Assembly (NCBI RefSeq): GCF_011308835.1
Contig: NZ_JAAOHY010000002.1
Coordinates: forward strand, 62,001 to 126,000
Direction: 5' to 3'
Length of the DNA: 64,000 nucleotides
Origin: Paracoccus xiamenensis
Lineage (GTDB): Bacteria > Pseudomonadota > Alphaproteobacteria > Rhodobacterales > Rhodobacteraceae
The position numbers and the translations under genes were made by a program. Shown one piece after another: positions 54,953 to 63,472 of this stretch; position 1 is the first letter of the stretch; every line of letters begins with the position of its first letter. Below the pieces are notes generated by a model that searched no databases, had not been told where the DNA came from, and was given only the letters and a program-made list of their open reading frames with translations.

Positions 54953-55543
54953 ATGTCCAAATCCGTGAACGCTGCGCAGGGTGCGAAATCCGGCGACAAT
55001 CCGCGTGACGAGCTGGTTGACCACCTGCCCGCTTTGCGCGCATTCGCGCTGTCGCTGACCCGTGAAGGCGCCGCGGCCGATGATCTGGTGCAGGACACCA
55101 TCGTCAAGGCCTGGACCAATATGGACAAGTTTCAGCCTGGGACGAACCTGCGCGCCTGGCTGTTTACCATCCTGCGCAACACCTTCTATTCCGCCCGCCG
55201 CAAGACCAAGCGCGAGGTTTCGGATTCTGATGGCATCCACGCGGCCCGGCTGGCGACCCGGCCGGAACATGACGGCCGTCTGGCGCTGAACGATTTCCGT
55301 GCCGCCTTTGAAAAGCTGCCCGACGAACAGCGCGAGGCTCTGATCCTGGTCGGCGCATCGGGCTTTTCCTACGAAGAAGCGGCAGGAATGACCGGGGTCG
55401 CCGTCGGCACCGTCAAATCGCGCGCCAATCGCGGTCGCCGTCGTCTGGCCGAGCTGTTGCATCTGGAAGACGGCGAAGAGCTGGAGATGACCGACCGTGC
55501 GACACTGGCGGCGATGGCGGCGAACGCGCCCGTCATGCGCTGA
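54953..55543 (+). CDS. ecfG: General stress response ECF sigma factor EcfG
   Basis: A 196-residue ECF15-type sigma factor. Region 2 runs from about residue 20 (DELVDHLPALRAFALSLTRE, DDLVQDTIVKAWTNMDKFQPG), and LRAWLFTILRNTFYSARRK covers 2.4. Region 4 has LPDEQREALILVGASGFSYEE and VGTVKSRANRGRRRL, the -35-binding helix-turn-helix. The start at 54953 follows AGGAG and matches the family; earlier in-frame sequence overlaps nepR. Order phyR | nepR-ecfG-kinase is the standard cassette. Confidence 0.95.
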   Translation: MSKSVNAAQGAKSGDNPRDELVDHLPALRAFALSLTREGAAADDLVQDTIVKAWTNMDKFQPGTNLRAWLFTILRNTFYSARRKTKREVSDSDGIHAARLATRPEHDGRLALNDFRAAFEKLPDEQREALILVGASGFSYEEAAGMTGVAVGTVKSRANRGRRRLAELLHLEDGEELEMTDRATLAAMAANAPVMR

Positions 55544-55549
55544 GGTACG

Positions 55550-57334
55550 ATGCTGGGGAAACTGACCGAGGCGTTTCAATTTAGCAAAGGCCTCGGTTTT
55601 CGGCTTGCGGCGCTTTTGTCGGTGGCAATCCTGCCCATCGGGCTGATGTCCCTGATTCAGACCATGTATCTGTCAGGCGAGGCCGAACGCTCGGCCGAGA
55701 CGGCGATCGTCGGACGCACCGGCGCCGCAGCGGCGGGCGAACGCGCCCTGCTGCAAGGGGCGCTGGGAACTGCCGACGCGTTGGGTCCGGCAATCCTGCG
55801 CGAGATCAACAACCCACAGCTGTGTTCCGACATGCTGAAAAGCTTTGTCGAACGCGGGGCCACCTATGTTTATGCCAGCTTCGTGCAATTGAACGGCATG
55901 ACCGAATGCAACTCTGGCGGGGTCGAAACCGACATGCGCGGCTTCGCCACTTACGAACATTTCATCGCCAATCCGACGACGATGGTGGTGCCGATGCGTC
56001 AGGGCTCGATCAATGGCAAGCCTGTGGTGGTGGTGGCTCAGCCACTGTATCGCGACCGCGAACTGCTGGGCTATGTCGGTGTCTGGCTGTCGCAGGAACT
56101 GCTGCAATCCACCCACAGCTCGATTTACGGGACCCGAGGCGCGCGCACGATCACCTTCAACGCCGATGGCGACATCCTTTCGGCGGACGAGGAGGTCATC
56201 AGTGAAATCGGCGGCGCATTGCCACGTAACGAAACGCTGGGCAGCCTGATTTCGCGGGCGGAATCGACCTTTACCGATGTGACGGCGGCAGGTGAGCAGC
56301 GGGTTTTCGCGGTCGTGTCGGTGGTGCCGGGGCTGGTTTATGCACTCGGCAGCTTCAGCACGCAGGAGGCGGGCGTCCAGGGTTACCGCGTGACCAAGCT
56401 GACAGCGGTGCTGTTCGCGGTGGCGCTGTGGGCGGTGTCGCTGGGCGTGGCCTATTACGCGGTCTACCGTTTGGTGCTGCGCCACGTGCGGGAATTGCGC
56501 AGCCAGATGCGGCGCTTTGCCGTTGGCGACCGCGCCGCGCCGCCGCGCATCATGGAAGACGCACCTACCGAAATCGCCGACGTGTCGCGGACCTTTCACA
56601 ACATGGTCCGCATTCTGAACCGCGACGAGGCCGCGCTGGAAGCCGCCATCGACGAAAAGACCGTGCTGCTGAAAGAGGTCCACCACAGGGTCAAGAACAA
56701 CCTTCAGCTGATCGCCTCGATCATCTCGATGCAGGGCCGGGTGATCGAAGATGACGATGCCAAGCGGGTGCTGCGCTCTGTTCAAGATCGTGTGGCTTCC
56801 CTCGCCTCGATCTACAAGAATTTGTATCAGGCAGAGCATCTGGAATCCGTGGATGCCGACCGCCTGATTTCCGAGATCATCAACCAGATGACCCGCGCCT
56901 CGACCAGCCCCGGCTGGCGGCTGCATGTCGAAACCGAACTGACGCCGCTGGTCCTTCAGCCCGATCAGGCCGTGCCGCTGACGCTGCTGACAAACGAGGC
57001 CTTCACCAATGCGCTGAAATATGCCGGCGTCCCGCCCGGACATGATCAGGCATGGGTGCGCGTGCGACTGACCCGAGAGGATGACGACCATGCCCGGCTG
57101 GAGGTCACCAACTCCATCGGAGAACAGGAACGGACGATGGAAGGCACCGGCCTTGGCAGCCAGCTGATCGAGGCCTTCGCCATGCAGCTTGACGGCGAGG
57201 CCAAGCTGACAACGACCGAAACCGAATACACCCTGTCGCTGATCTTCAGGATCGAAGAAATCACCCCCCTTCCGGTCGAGGATCGCACCTTTGTCGTGCT
57301 GACCTCGGCCGCGCGCGACGGGGCGCGGCACTAG
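55550..57334 (+). CDS. Sensor histidine kinase of the general stress system (PhyK-like, HisKA_2/HWE type)
   Basis: A 594-residue membrane kinase. TM1 is at about residues 17-37. An extracytoplasmic sensor domain of about 240 residues with two Cys (92 and 120) follows, then TM2 (about 282-305) and a HAMP-like linker (about 306-360). The phosphoacceptor motif is LLKEVHHRVKNNLQLIAS (His 378/379). The ATPase domain has NEAFTNALKY (N box) and GTGLGSQLIEAFAMQL (G box). This His-box class phosphorylates PhyR in related bacteria. It starts six bases after ecfG and is probably co-transcribed. The sensed signal is unknown. Confidence 0.92.
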   Translation: MLGKLTEAFQFSKGLGFRLAALLSVAILPIGLMSLIQTMYLSGEAERSAETAIVGRTGAAAAGERALLQGALGTADALGPAILREINNPQLCSDMLKSFVERGATYVYASFVQLNGMTECNSGGVETDMRGFATYEHFIANPTTMVVPMRQGSINGKPVVVVAQPLYRDRELLGYVGVWLSQELLQSTHSSIYGTRGARTITFNADGDILSADEEVISEIGGALPRNETLGSLISRAESTFTDVTAAGEQRVFAVVSVVPGLVYALGSFSTQEAGVQGYRVTKLTAVLFAVALWAVSLGVAYYAVYRLVLRHVRELRSQMRRFAVGDRAAPPRIMEDAPTEIADVSRTFHNMVRILNRDEAALEAAIDEKTVLLKEVHHRVKNNLQLIASIISMQGRVIEDDDAKRVLRSVQDRVASLASIYKNLYQAEHLESVDADRLISEIINQMTRASTSPGWRLHVETELTPLVLQPDQAVPLTLLTNEAFTNALKYAGVPPGHDQAWVRVRLTREDDDHARLEVTNSIGEQERTMEGTGLGSQLIEAFAMQLDGEAKLTTTETEYTLSLIFRIEEITPLPVEDRTFVVLTSAARDGARH

Positions 57335-57395
57335 CCAGCGGCCTTTCCATCACCGCCCGCGGGTAGTAGCGTCACGCCGACGCACAGGAGACAGC

Positions 57396-58454
57396 ATGAA
57401 ACGCGAAAAACTCGGCCATAGCGACGTAGAGGTCAGCGCCTTCAGTCTTGGCACCATGACCTTCGGCAACCAGACCGATCAGGCTGATGCCCATGCCCAG
57501 ATCGACCGCGCGCTGGATGCGGGCATCACCTTTCTGGACTGCGCCGAGATGTATCCGGTCAACCCCGTCCGGGCCGAAACGGCGGGCCGGTCCGAAGAAA
57601 TCATCGGCAACTGGATCGCCCGGACCGGTCGGCGTCAGGATATTGAAATCGCGACGAAAGTGTCCGGCAATGGCTCTGCCGTGCGCGATGGCGAGGGCTA
57701 TGACGGCGCGATCATCCGGCGCACCATCGACGCCTCGCTGAAGCGGCTTCAGACCGATGTGATCGACCTGTATCAGCTGCATTGGCCGATGCGCGGCAGC
57801 TATAACTTCCGGCAAAACTGGCGCTTTGATCCCTCGGGTCAGGACCGCGCCGCCAACATCGCCCATATGGAGGACGTGCTGGCCGCGCTGACCGAGGCTG
57901 TCGCTGCCGGCAAGATCCGCGCCTTCGGCCTGTCGAATGACAGCGCTTGGGGGACCATCCGCTGGATCGACACGGCGGAACGTGTGGGCGGGCCTCGGGT
58001 GGCCTCGGTCCAGAACGAATATTCGCTGCTGGCGCGGCTTTACGACACCGACATGGCAGAAATGGCGGTGAATGAAGGCGTGACCCTGCTGGCCTATTCA
58101 CCGCTGGCGGCGGGGCTGCTGACCGGCAAATATCAGGACGGCGCGATGCCGGATGGCAGCCGGATGGCAGTTGATATCGCGACGGGCGGCAAGGGCAATC
58201 TGGGCGGGCGCAAGACCGCGCGCGTGTTCGATGCCATCGCCGCCTATCATGGGCTTGCCCGCGAATATGGGCTTGACCCGATCCATATGGCGCTTGCCTG
58301 GCTGCGGACCCGGCCCTTCCCGGTGGTTCCGATCCTGGGCGCGACCAGCCTGTCGCAGCTGGAACACCAGCTTGTCGGGTTGGACACGCCCATCCCCGAG
58401 GCGCTGAAAACCGCAATAAACGACCTGCATCACGAATGGCCGCTGCCCTACTGA
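57396..58454 (+). CDS. Aldo/keto reductase (Tas/YajO-like)
   Basis: A 352-residue NADP(H)-dependent TIM-barrel oxidoreductase. The active-site tetrad is visible: Asp and Tyr in TFLDCAEMYP (about residues 46-53), Lys in EIATKVSG (about 86) and His in DLYQLHWP (about 128). The C-terminal cofactor segment is VPILGATSLSQLEHQL. The long loop after LHWPM and the EMYPVNP sequence resemble E. coli Tas. The physiological carbonyl substrate is unknown. Its last 19 bases overlap the start of the tsaE-amgK gene. Confidence 0.91.
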   Translation: MKREKLGHSDVEVSAFSLGTMTFGNQTDQADAHAQIDRALDAGITFLDCAEMYPVNPVRAETAGRSEEIIGNWIARTGRRQDIEIATKVSGNGSAVRDGEGYDGAIIRRTIDASLKRLQTDVIDLYQLHWPMRGSYNFRQNWRFDPSGQDRAANIAHMEDVLAALTEAVAAGKIRAFGLSNDSAWGTIRWIDTAERVGGPRVASVQNEYSLLARLYDTDMAEMAVNEGVTLLAYSPLAAGLLTGKYQDGAMPDGSRMAVDIATGGKGNLGGRKTARVFDAIAAYHGLAREYGLDPIHMALAWLRTRPFPVVPILGATSLSQLEHQLVGLDTPIPEALKTAINDLHHEWPLPY

Positions 58455-59866
58455 CCCTGATCGGCGATGCCGACCTGACGGCGGCCTTCGCCCGCGCGCT
58501 GGCGCCCGAACTGGGCGCCGGCGACACGCTGCTGCTGGAAGGTCCGGTGGGCGCCGGCAAGTCGCATTTCGCCCGCGCGCTGATCCGCGCCCGGCTGGCG
58601 AACCCGGCCGAGGATGTGCCCAGCCCGACCTTCACCCTTGTCCAGACCTATGACGGCACGCCGCCGATCTGGCATGCCGACCTGTACCGCCTGACTGACC
58701 CGTCCGAGATCGACGAACTGGGCCTGATCGACGCGCTGGAAGACAGCATTGCCGTGATCGAATGGCCCGATCGCATGGATCCGGTGCCCGGCGCGCTGAC
58801 CCTGCGCCTGTCGAACGACCCCGACCCCGCCCTGCGCCGGATCGAGATCCTCGGCGATCCTACCCGTTGGGCCCGTGCCGTGCGGGCCGCCGAACGCGCG
58901 GGCTTCGCGCAGGGCGCGGGTTGGGCGGAGGCGCAAGTGGCGTTTCTGGCCGGGGACGCCTCGGCCCGGCGCTACTTCCGGCTGGAACGTGACGGTAAAA
59001 CCGCCGTGTTGATGGATGCCGATGCGGACACGCTGGCGCCTTATCTGGCAATGACCGACTGGCTGCGCGACCGAGGTTTCGACGCCCCGCGCGTGCTGGC
59101 CGCTGATCGAGACCGCGGGCTTTCCTTGATCGAGGATTTCGGCGACGCCCAACTTGCTCGTGTGATCGAATCCGATCCGGCAAGCGCCGGGCCGCTGATG
59201 GAACGGATCGCCGCGATGCTGGCGCGGCTGGCCAGCTTTCCGCCGGCGCCGGGCATTCTGCAACTGGATGGCCCGGAAATGGCCCGGCAGGTCGGCATGT
59301 TCGCCGATCACTACCCCGAAGCCGCCGGGGCGGATGCCGAGGCCATGGCGGCGGCTGCGCAGATCGCGCCGACGGTCGCGCGCCTGCACGCGCACCTTTG
59401 CGCCGACTTGCCCCCGGTCACCAGCCTGCGTGACTTCCATGCCGAAAACCTGATCCTCACAGCTGACAACCGGCTGGGATTGCTGGATTTTCAGGACGCC
59501 GTGGCAACGCATCCGGGTTATGATCTGGTGTCTGTCCTGCACGACGCCCGCCGCAGCCTGCCAGCCGAGGTCGAGAAGGCCGCCATCGCCCGCTTCCTTG
59601 CCGATACCGGGCTGGATCCCGACCGCTTCCGTGCCGCCTTTGCGCTGCTGGGCGCACAGCGGAACCTGCGGATCATGGGCATCTTCACCCGGCTGTGCCT
59701 GCGCGATGGCAAGCCGCGCTACCTGTCCTTCATGCCCCATACCTGGGCGCTGATCGGCCGCGAAACCGCACATCCCGCCCTGGCCGATCTGGCCCGGTTG
59801 ATCGGCCGCATACCGGCCCCCACACCAGAGATTATCGAAAGGATCAGGTCCCGATGCCGCCCCTGA
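58436..59866 (+). CDS. Fusion of TsaE (tRNA t6A ATPase) and AmgK-like sugar kinase
   Basis: A 476-residue two-domain protein. Residues 1-150 are TsaE, the ATPase of the threonylcarbamoyl-adenosine tRNA complex: Walker A GPVGAGKSHFARAL (about 37), SPTFTLVQTY (about 63) and ADLYRL with EWPDR. Residues 165-476 form an aminoglycoside-phosphotransferase-fold kinase with the catalytic LRDFHAENLIL (about 335) and LLDFQDA. This domain resembles AmgK, which phosphorylates MurNAc/GlcNAc at C1. murU follows, overlapping, so cell-wall sugar recycling is the likely role. The fusion is known from alphaproteobacteria. Confidence 0.93.
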   Translation: MAAALLTLIGDADLTAAFARALAPELGAGDTLLLEGPVGAGKSHFARALIRARLANPAEDVPSPTFTLVQTYDGTPPIWHADLYRLTDPSEIDELGLIDALEDSIAVIEWPDRMDPVPGALTLRLSNDPDPALRRIEILGDPTRWARAVRAAERAGFAQGAGWAEAQVAFLAGDASARRYFRLERDGKTAVLMDADADTLAPYLAMTDWLRDRGFDAPRVLAADRDRGLSLIEDFGDAQLARVIESDPASAGPLMERIAAMLARLASFPPAPGILQLDGPEMARQVGMFADHYPEAAGADAEAMAAAAQIAPTVARLHAHLCADLPPVTSLRDFHAENLILTADNRLGLLDFQDAVATHPGYDLVSVLHDARRSLPAEVEKAAIARFLADTGLDPDRFRAAFALLGAQRNLRIMGIFTRLCLRDGKPRYLSFMPHTWALIGRETAHPALADLARLIGRIPAPTPEIIERIRSRCRP

Positions 59867-60534
59867 TGATCTTCGCTGCCGGCAAGGGCACCCGCATGGC
59901 GCCGCTGACCGACTCCCGCCCGAAACCGCTGATCGAGGTCGCGGGACGCAATCTTCTGGACCGCGCCCTGCAAATGGGACAGGCGGCAGGCGCCGGGCAG
60001 ATTGTGGTCAACACGCATTACCTTGGCCAGCAGATCCGCGACCATCTGGCGGGCAGCGCGGTGCTGATTTCGGACGAGTCAGATCTGCTGCTGGAAACCG
60101 GTGGCGGGTTGCGCAAGGCGCTGCCGCTGCTGGGCGCAAGCCCGGTGATGACGCTGAATCCCGACGTGATCTGGACCGGGACGAACCCGCTTACAGCGCT
60201 GCAACTGGCCTGGGACGCGCGCCGCATGGACGCGCTGCTGATGCTGGTTGCACATGATCGCGCGCGGGGCCGCGTGGGACCGGGTGATTTCCGTCTGGAC
60301 CATACCGGGCGGATCAGCCGCAAGGGCGATTTCGTCTATGCCGGATGCCAGATCATCCGGACCGAGCGCCTGGCAGAGATTGATGAGGACATCTTCTCGC
60401 TTAACCGGCTGTGGGATCTGATGATCGCCGAGGGTCGCGCCTACGGTGTCACCCATCCCGGCGGCTGGTGCGACCTTGGCCGCCCCGAAACCATCCCGCT
60501 TGCCGAAGCGATGCTGGCCGAAGATGTGGTCTGA
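59854..60534 (+). CDS. murU: MurNAc-1-phosphate uridylyltransferase-like nucleotidyltransferase
   Basis: A 226-residue sugar-1-phosphate nucleotidyltransferase. The N-terminal signature MIFAAGKGTRMAPLTDSRPK (residues 5-24) is the NTP-binding loop, with KPLIEVAGRNLLDRAL following; a metal-binding Asp lies in NPDVIW near residue 108, and GGWCDLGRPE is near the C-terminus. Adjacent to an AmgK-type kinase domain it fits MurU, converting MurNAc-1-P to UDP-MurNAc in recycling that bypasses de novo synthesis and fosfomycin. The ATG at 59854 overlaps the fusion gene's stop. Confidence 0.9.
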   Translation: MPPLMIFAAGKGTRMAPLTDSRPKPLIEVAGRNLLDRALQMGQAAGAGQIVVNTHYLGQQIRDHLAGSAVLISDESDLLLETGGGLRKALPLLGASPVMTLNPDVIWTGTNPLTALQLAWDARRMDALLMLVAHDRARGRVGPGDFRLDHTGRISRKGDFVYAGCQIIRTERLAEIDEDIFSLNRLWDLMIAEGRAYGVTHPGGWCDLGRPETIPLAEAMLAEDVV

Positions 60535-63472
60535 CTGGGAAAACGGTACATTCGCGCTGCCCTCTGGCGCGGACTTCTGCCGTGGCGTGGTCGCGGGGCT
60601 GATGCAGCGCGCCAAAGGCAAACCGCCCGAGGCCCTGCCCGCCGTCACCATCTACGTCAACGCGGGGCGCACGCTGAACACGCTGCGCGGCGCCTTTGAT
60701 GCCCATGCGCAGCAGCATGGGCCGCTGCTGCTGCCCCGGCTGAAGCTGATCAGCGATCTGGGTGGCACGCTGCCGGGAGAGCGCGCCGCGCCGCTGGGTC
60801 GGGTGCTGGATCTGGGCAACCTCGTCTCGCGCCTGATCGCCCGCGATCCGGGGCTGGGCGCGGGGCAGTCGGTGCCGGAACTGGCGCAGTCCCTCTCGGA
60901 CCTGATGGGCGAGATGCAGCAGGAGGGATGCGGTGCCGAGGCCCTGCAGCGCATCGACCCGCGCGAACATGCCGCCCATTGGCAGCGCAGCCTGCAATTC
61001 CTGCATATCGCCGCCGGTTTTTACCTGACCGAACCGACTGTTGATGGCCCCGCCCGTCAGCGCAGCGCGGCCGAAACGCTGGCTGCCGCCTGGGCGATGG
61101 GTCAGCAGCTGCCCTCGGGTCCGGTGCTGGCCGTCGGCTCGACCGGTTCGCATGGGGCGACGCGGCTGTTCCTGCGCGCGGTGGCGGCGCTGCCGATGGG
61201 CGCGGTGATCCTGCCTGGCTATGATTTCGACCAGCCCGAACCCGTCTGGCGTGGCTTGGCCGAGGGTGCCGACGACCACCCCCAGTCGCGCCTTGCCGCA
61301 CTGCGTGAGGGCGGCGTGAAGCCGTGGATCGCGGTCCCGAACGACCCGCGTAACAAACTGATCTCACTTGCGCTTCGTCCCGCCCCGGTGACCGATCAAT
61401 GGATCGCCGAGGGGCCGTCCCTGCCCGATCTGGCCGGCCCGACCGACGGCCTGACCCTGATCGAGGCCGACCAGCCGCAAGAAGAAGCCGAGGCCATCGC
61501 CACCCTCATCCGCGACGCGGTCGAACGTGGCCAGCCCACCCGGCTGTTCGCCGCCGATCGCGGGTTGGTCCGCCGCGTCGGTGCGGCGCTGGATCGCTGG
61601 GGCCTGTCGCTTGACGACAGCGCAGGTGAGCCGCTGCACCTTTCCGCGCCGGGCCTGTTCCTGCGTTTCGTCGCCGGGCTGTTCGGCCAGAAGCTGGCCA
61701 TCGACGGGTTGCTGGCGCTGCTGAAGAACCCGGTGACGGCGACCGGCGCCAGTTACGGCGACGCCCTGCGCCATACGCGCGATCTTGAGCTGCGCCTGCG
61801 CCGCCACGGCCCGGCCTTTCCCGATGCTGCGACCTTGCGGGATTGGGGCGAGCGCGGCGATGAAAGCCGCAAGATCTGGGCGCAATGGCTGGCAGAAGCA
61901 CTGGATCTGGTGGATCGGGCGGCAACGGATACGGCTCCGCGCCCTGTGCCTGACCGACTGGCGGATCTGCTGCATCTGGCCGAATGGCTGGCGGCAGGGC
62001 CGGGCGGCGATGTTGCAGAATCGCGGCTTTGGCAAGACGCGGACGGTCATGCCGCGCAGGCTGCACTGGCGCATCTGGCCGATCACGCCGGTCGCGCCCA
62101 GCCGATGGGGCCGGGCGATTTTTCCGATCTGATCCATAACCAGCTGTCCGCCCATGCTGTCCGCGCCAGAGACCGCGGTCACCCGCTGATCCGCGCCTGT
62201 GGCCCGCGTGAGGCCCGGACCGAGGCGAACATCTCTGACGGGGCCGTCGTGATCCTTGCCGGGTTGAACGAAGGCGGCTGGCCGCAGGCGCTGCCGCCCG
62301 ATCCGTGGCTGTCGCGGGCGATGCGCACGCAGGCCGGGCTGAACCTGCCCGAACGGCAGATCGGCCTGTCGGCGCATGACTTTCAGCAGGCCATCGCCGC
62401 GCCGCAGGTGGTGCTAAGCCGCGCCCGTCGCGACGCCGATGCTGAAACGATCCCCTCGCGCTGGTTGAACCGATTGACGAACCTGATGTCGGGCCTGCCC
62501 GAACGCGGCGGCCCGCAGGCGCTGGCCGCCATGCGCCTGCGCGGCGCGCATTGGCTGGGTATCGCCCGGCAACTGGCGCAGCCGCGCTTCCGCACCGATC
62601 CCGCACCCCGGCCGGCACCGATCCCGCCCGGGCCTGCTTTCGATGCGATCTCGGTCACGCAGGTGAAGACGCTGATCCGCGATCCTTATGCGATCTATGC
62701 CGGCAAGGTGCTGGGGCTGCGGCCGCTTGACCCGCTGCGCCCCGAACCCGGCGCGGCCCTGCGTGGGCAGGTGCTGCACAAGGTCTCGGAACGGCTTCTG
62801 ACCCCGCCCCCTGCGCCCGATACGCCGGTCGAGGCATTGCGCGACCGCTTCCTGACCATCACCAGCGAGGTTCTGGCCGAGGATGTCCCCTGGCCCGCCG
62901 CCCGCGCCTTCTGGCAGGCCCGGATGGAACGCATCGCCACCCAGATCGCCCGTGACGAGGTCCGCCGCCTGCAATCCGGTCGCCCGCTGGTGGTCGAGGC
63001 CACGCATAGCCTGCCGGTGCCGGGGCTGGACCTGAAACTGACCGCCAAGCCCGACCGCATCGACCGGCTGGGCGAAGGGGCGGCGGCGCATGTCTATGAT
63101 TACAAATCCGGCAAGCCACCCAGCGACAAGGAAATGGAACATTTCGACAAGCAGCTGATGCTGGAGGCCGCGATGGTTGAAAAGGGCGCCTTTCCGGCGT
63201 TGGGGCCGCTTGGCGTGGGCGGCATCAGCTATATCCAGCTGGGTGGCGAGGGCGCGACGTTTTCGCGCAAATTCAGCCCAGAGGCAGCCGAGGAAACCTG
63301 GCAGAAATTCATCCTTCTCGCGCGCCATTACCTGCGTCACGGGCGCGGTTTCACCGCCCGCCGGGCGCTGCAAAAGGCGGGCGATGCCAGCGATTACGAC
63401 CACCTCTCGCGCTTTGGCGAATGGGGGGCGGGGGATGCGCCGGTGAAGATCAAGGTGGGCGATCATGGCTGA
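60524..63472 (+). CDS. addB: Double-strand break repair nuclease subunit AddB
   Basis: A 982-residue alphaproteobacterial AddB. An N-terminal helicase-like half without full helicase motifs includes GSTGSHGATRLFLRAVAALP near residue 205. A C-terminal PD-(D/E)XK nuclease domain has LRGQVLHKVSERLL near 747 and VYDYKSGKPPSDKEMEHFDKQ near 862, with the catalytic Asp and Lys. With AddA it resects ends for RecA loading. The ATG at 60524 overlaps the murU stop by 11 bases and gives the expected N-terminus FALPSGADFCRG; the frame is open upstream only as an antiphase overlap. Confidence 0.93.
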   Translation: MWSDWENGTFALPSGADFCRGVVAGLMQRAKGKPPEALPAVTIYVNAGRTLNTLRGAFDAHAQQHGPLLLPRLKLISDLGGTLPGERAAPLGRVLDLGNLVSRLIARDPGLGAGQSVPELAQSLSDLMGEMQQEGCGAEALQRIDPREHAAHWQRSLQFLHIAAGFYLTEPTVDGPARQRSAAETLAAAWAMGQQLPSGPVLAVGSTGSHGATRLFLRAVAALPMGAVILPGYDFDQPEPVWRGLAEGADDHPQSRLAALREGGVKPWIAVPNDPRNKLISLALRPAPVTDQWIAEGPSLPDLAGPTDGLTLIEADQPQEEAEAIATLIRDAVERGQPTRLFAADRGLVRRVGAALDRWGLSLDDSAGEPLHLSAPGLFLRFVAGLFGQKLAIDGLLALLKNPVTATGASYGDALRHTRDLELRLRRHGPAFPDAATLRDWGERGDESRKIWAQWLAEALDLVDRAATDTAPRPVPDRLADLLHLAEWLAAGPGGDVAESRLWQDADGHAAQAALAHLADHAGRAQPMGPGDFSDLIHNQLSAHAVRARDRGHPLIRACGPREARTEANISDGAVVILAGLNEGGWPQALPPDPWLSRAMRTQAGLNLPERQIGLSAHDFQQAIAAPQVVLSRARRDADAETIPSRWLNRLTNLMSGLPERGGPQALAAMRLRGAHWLGIARQLAQPRFRTDPAPRPAPIPPGPAFDAISVTQVKTLIRDPYAIYAGKVLGLRPLDPLRPEPGAALRGQVLHKVSERLLTPPPAPDTPVEALRDRFLTITSEVLAEDVPWPAARAFWQARMERIATQIARDEVRRLQSGRPLVVEATHSLPVPGLDLKLTAKPDRIDRLGEGAAAHVYDYKSGKPPSDKEMEHFDKQLMLEAAMVEKGAFPALGPLGVGGISYIQLGGEGATFSRKFSPEAAEETWQKFILLARHYLRHGRGFTARRALQKAGDASDYDHLSRFGEWGAGDAPVKIKVGDHG

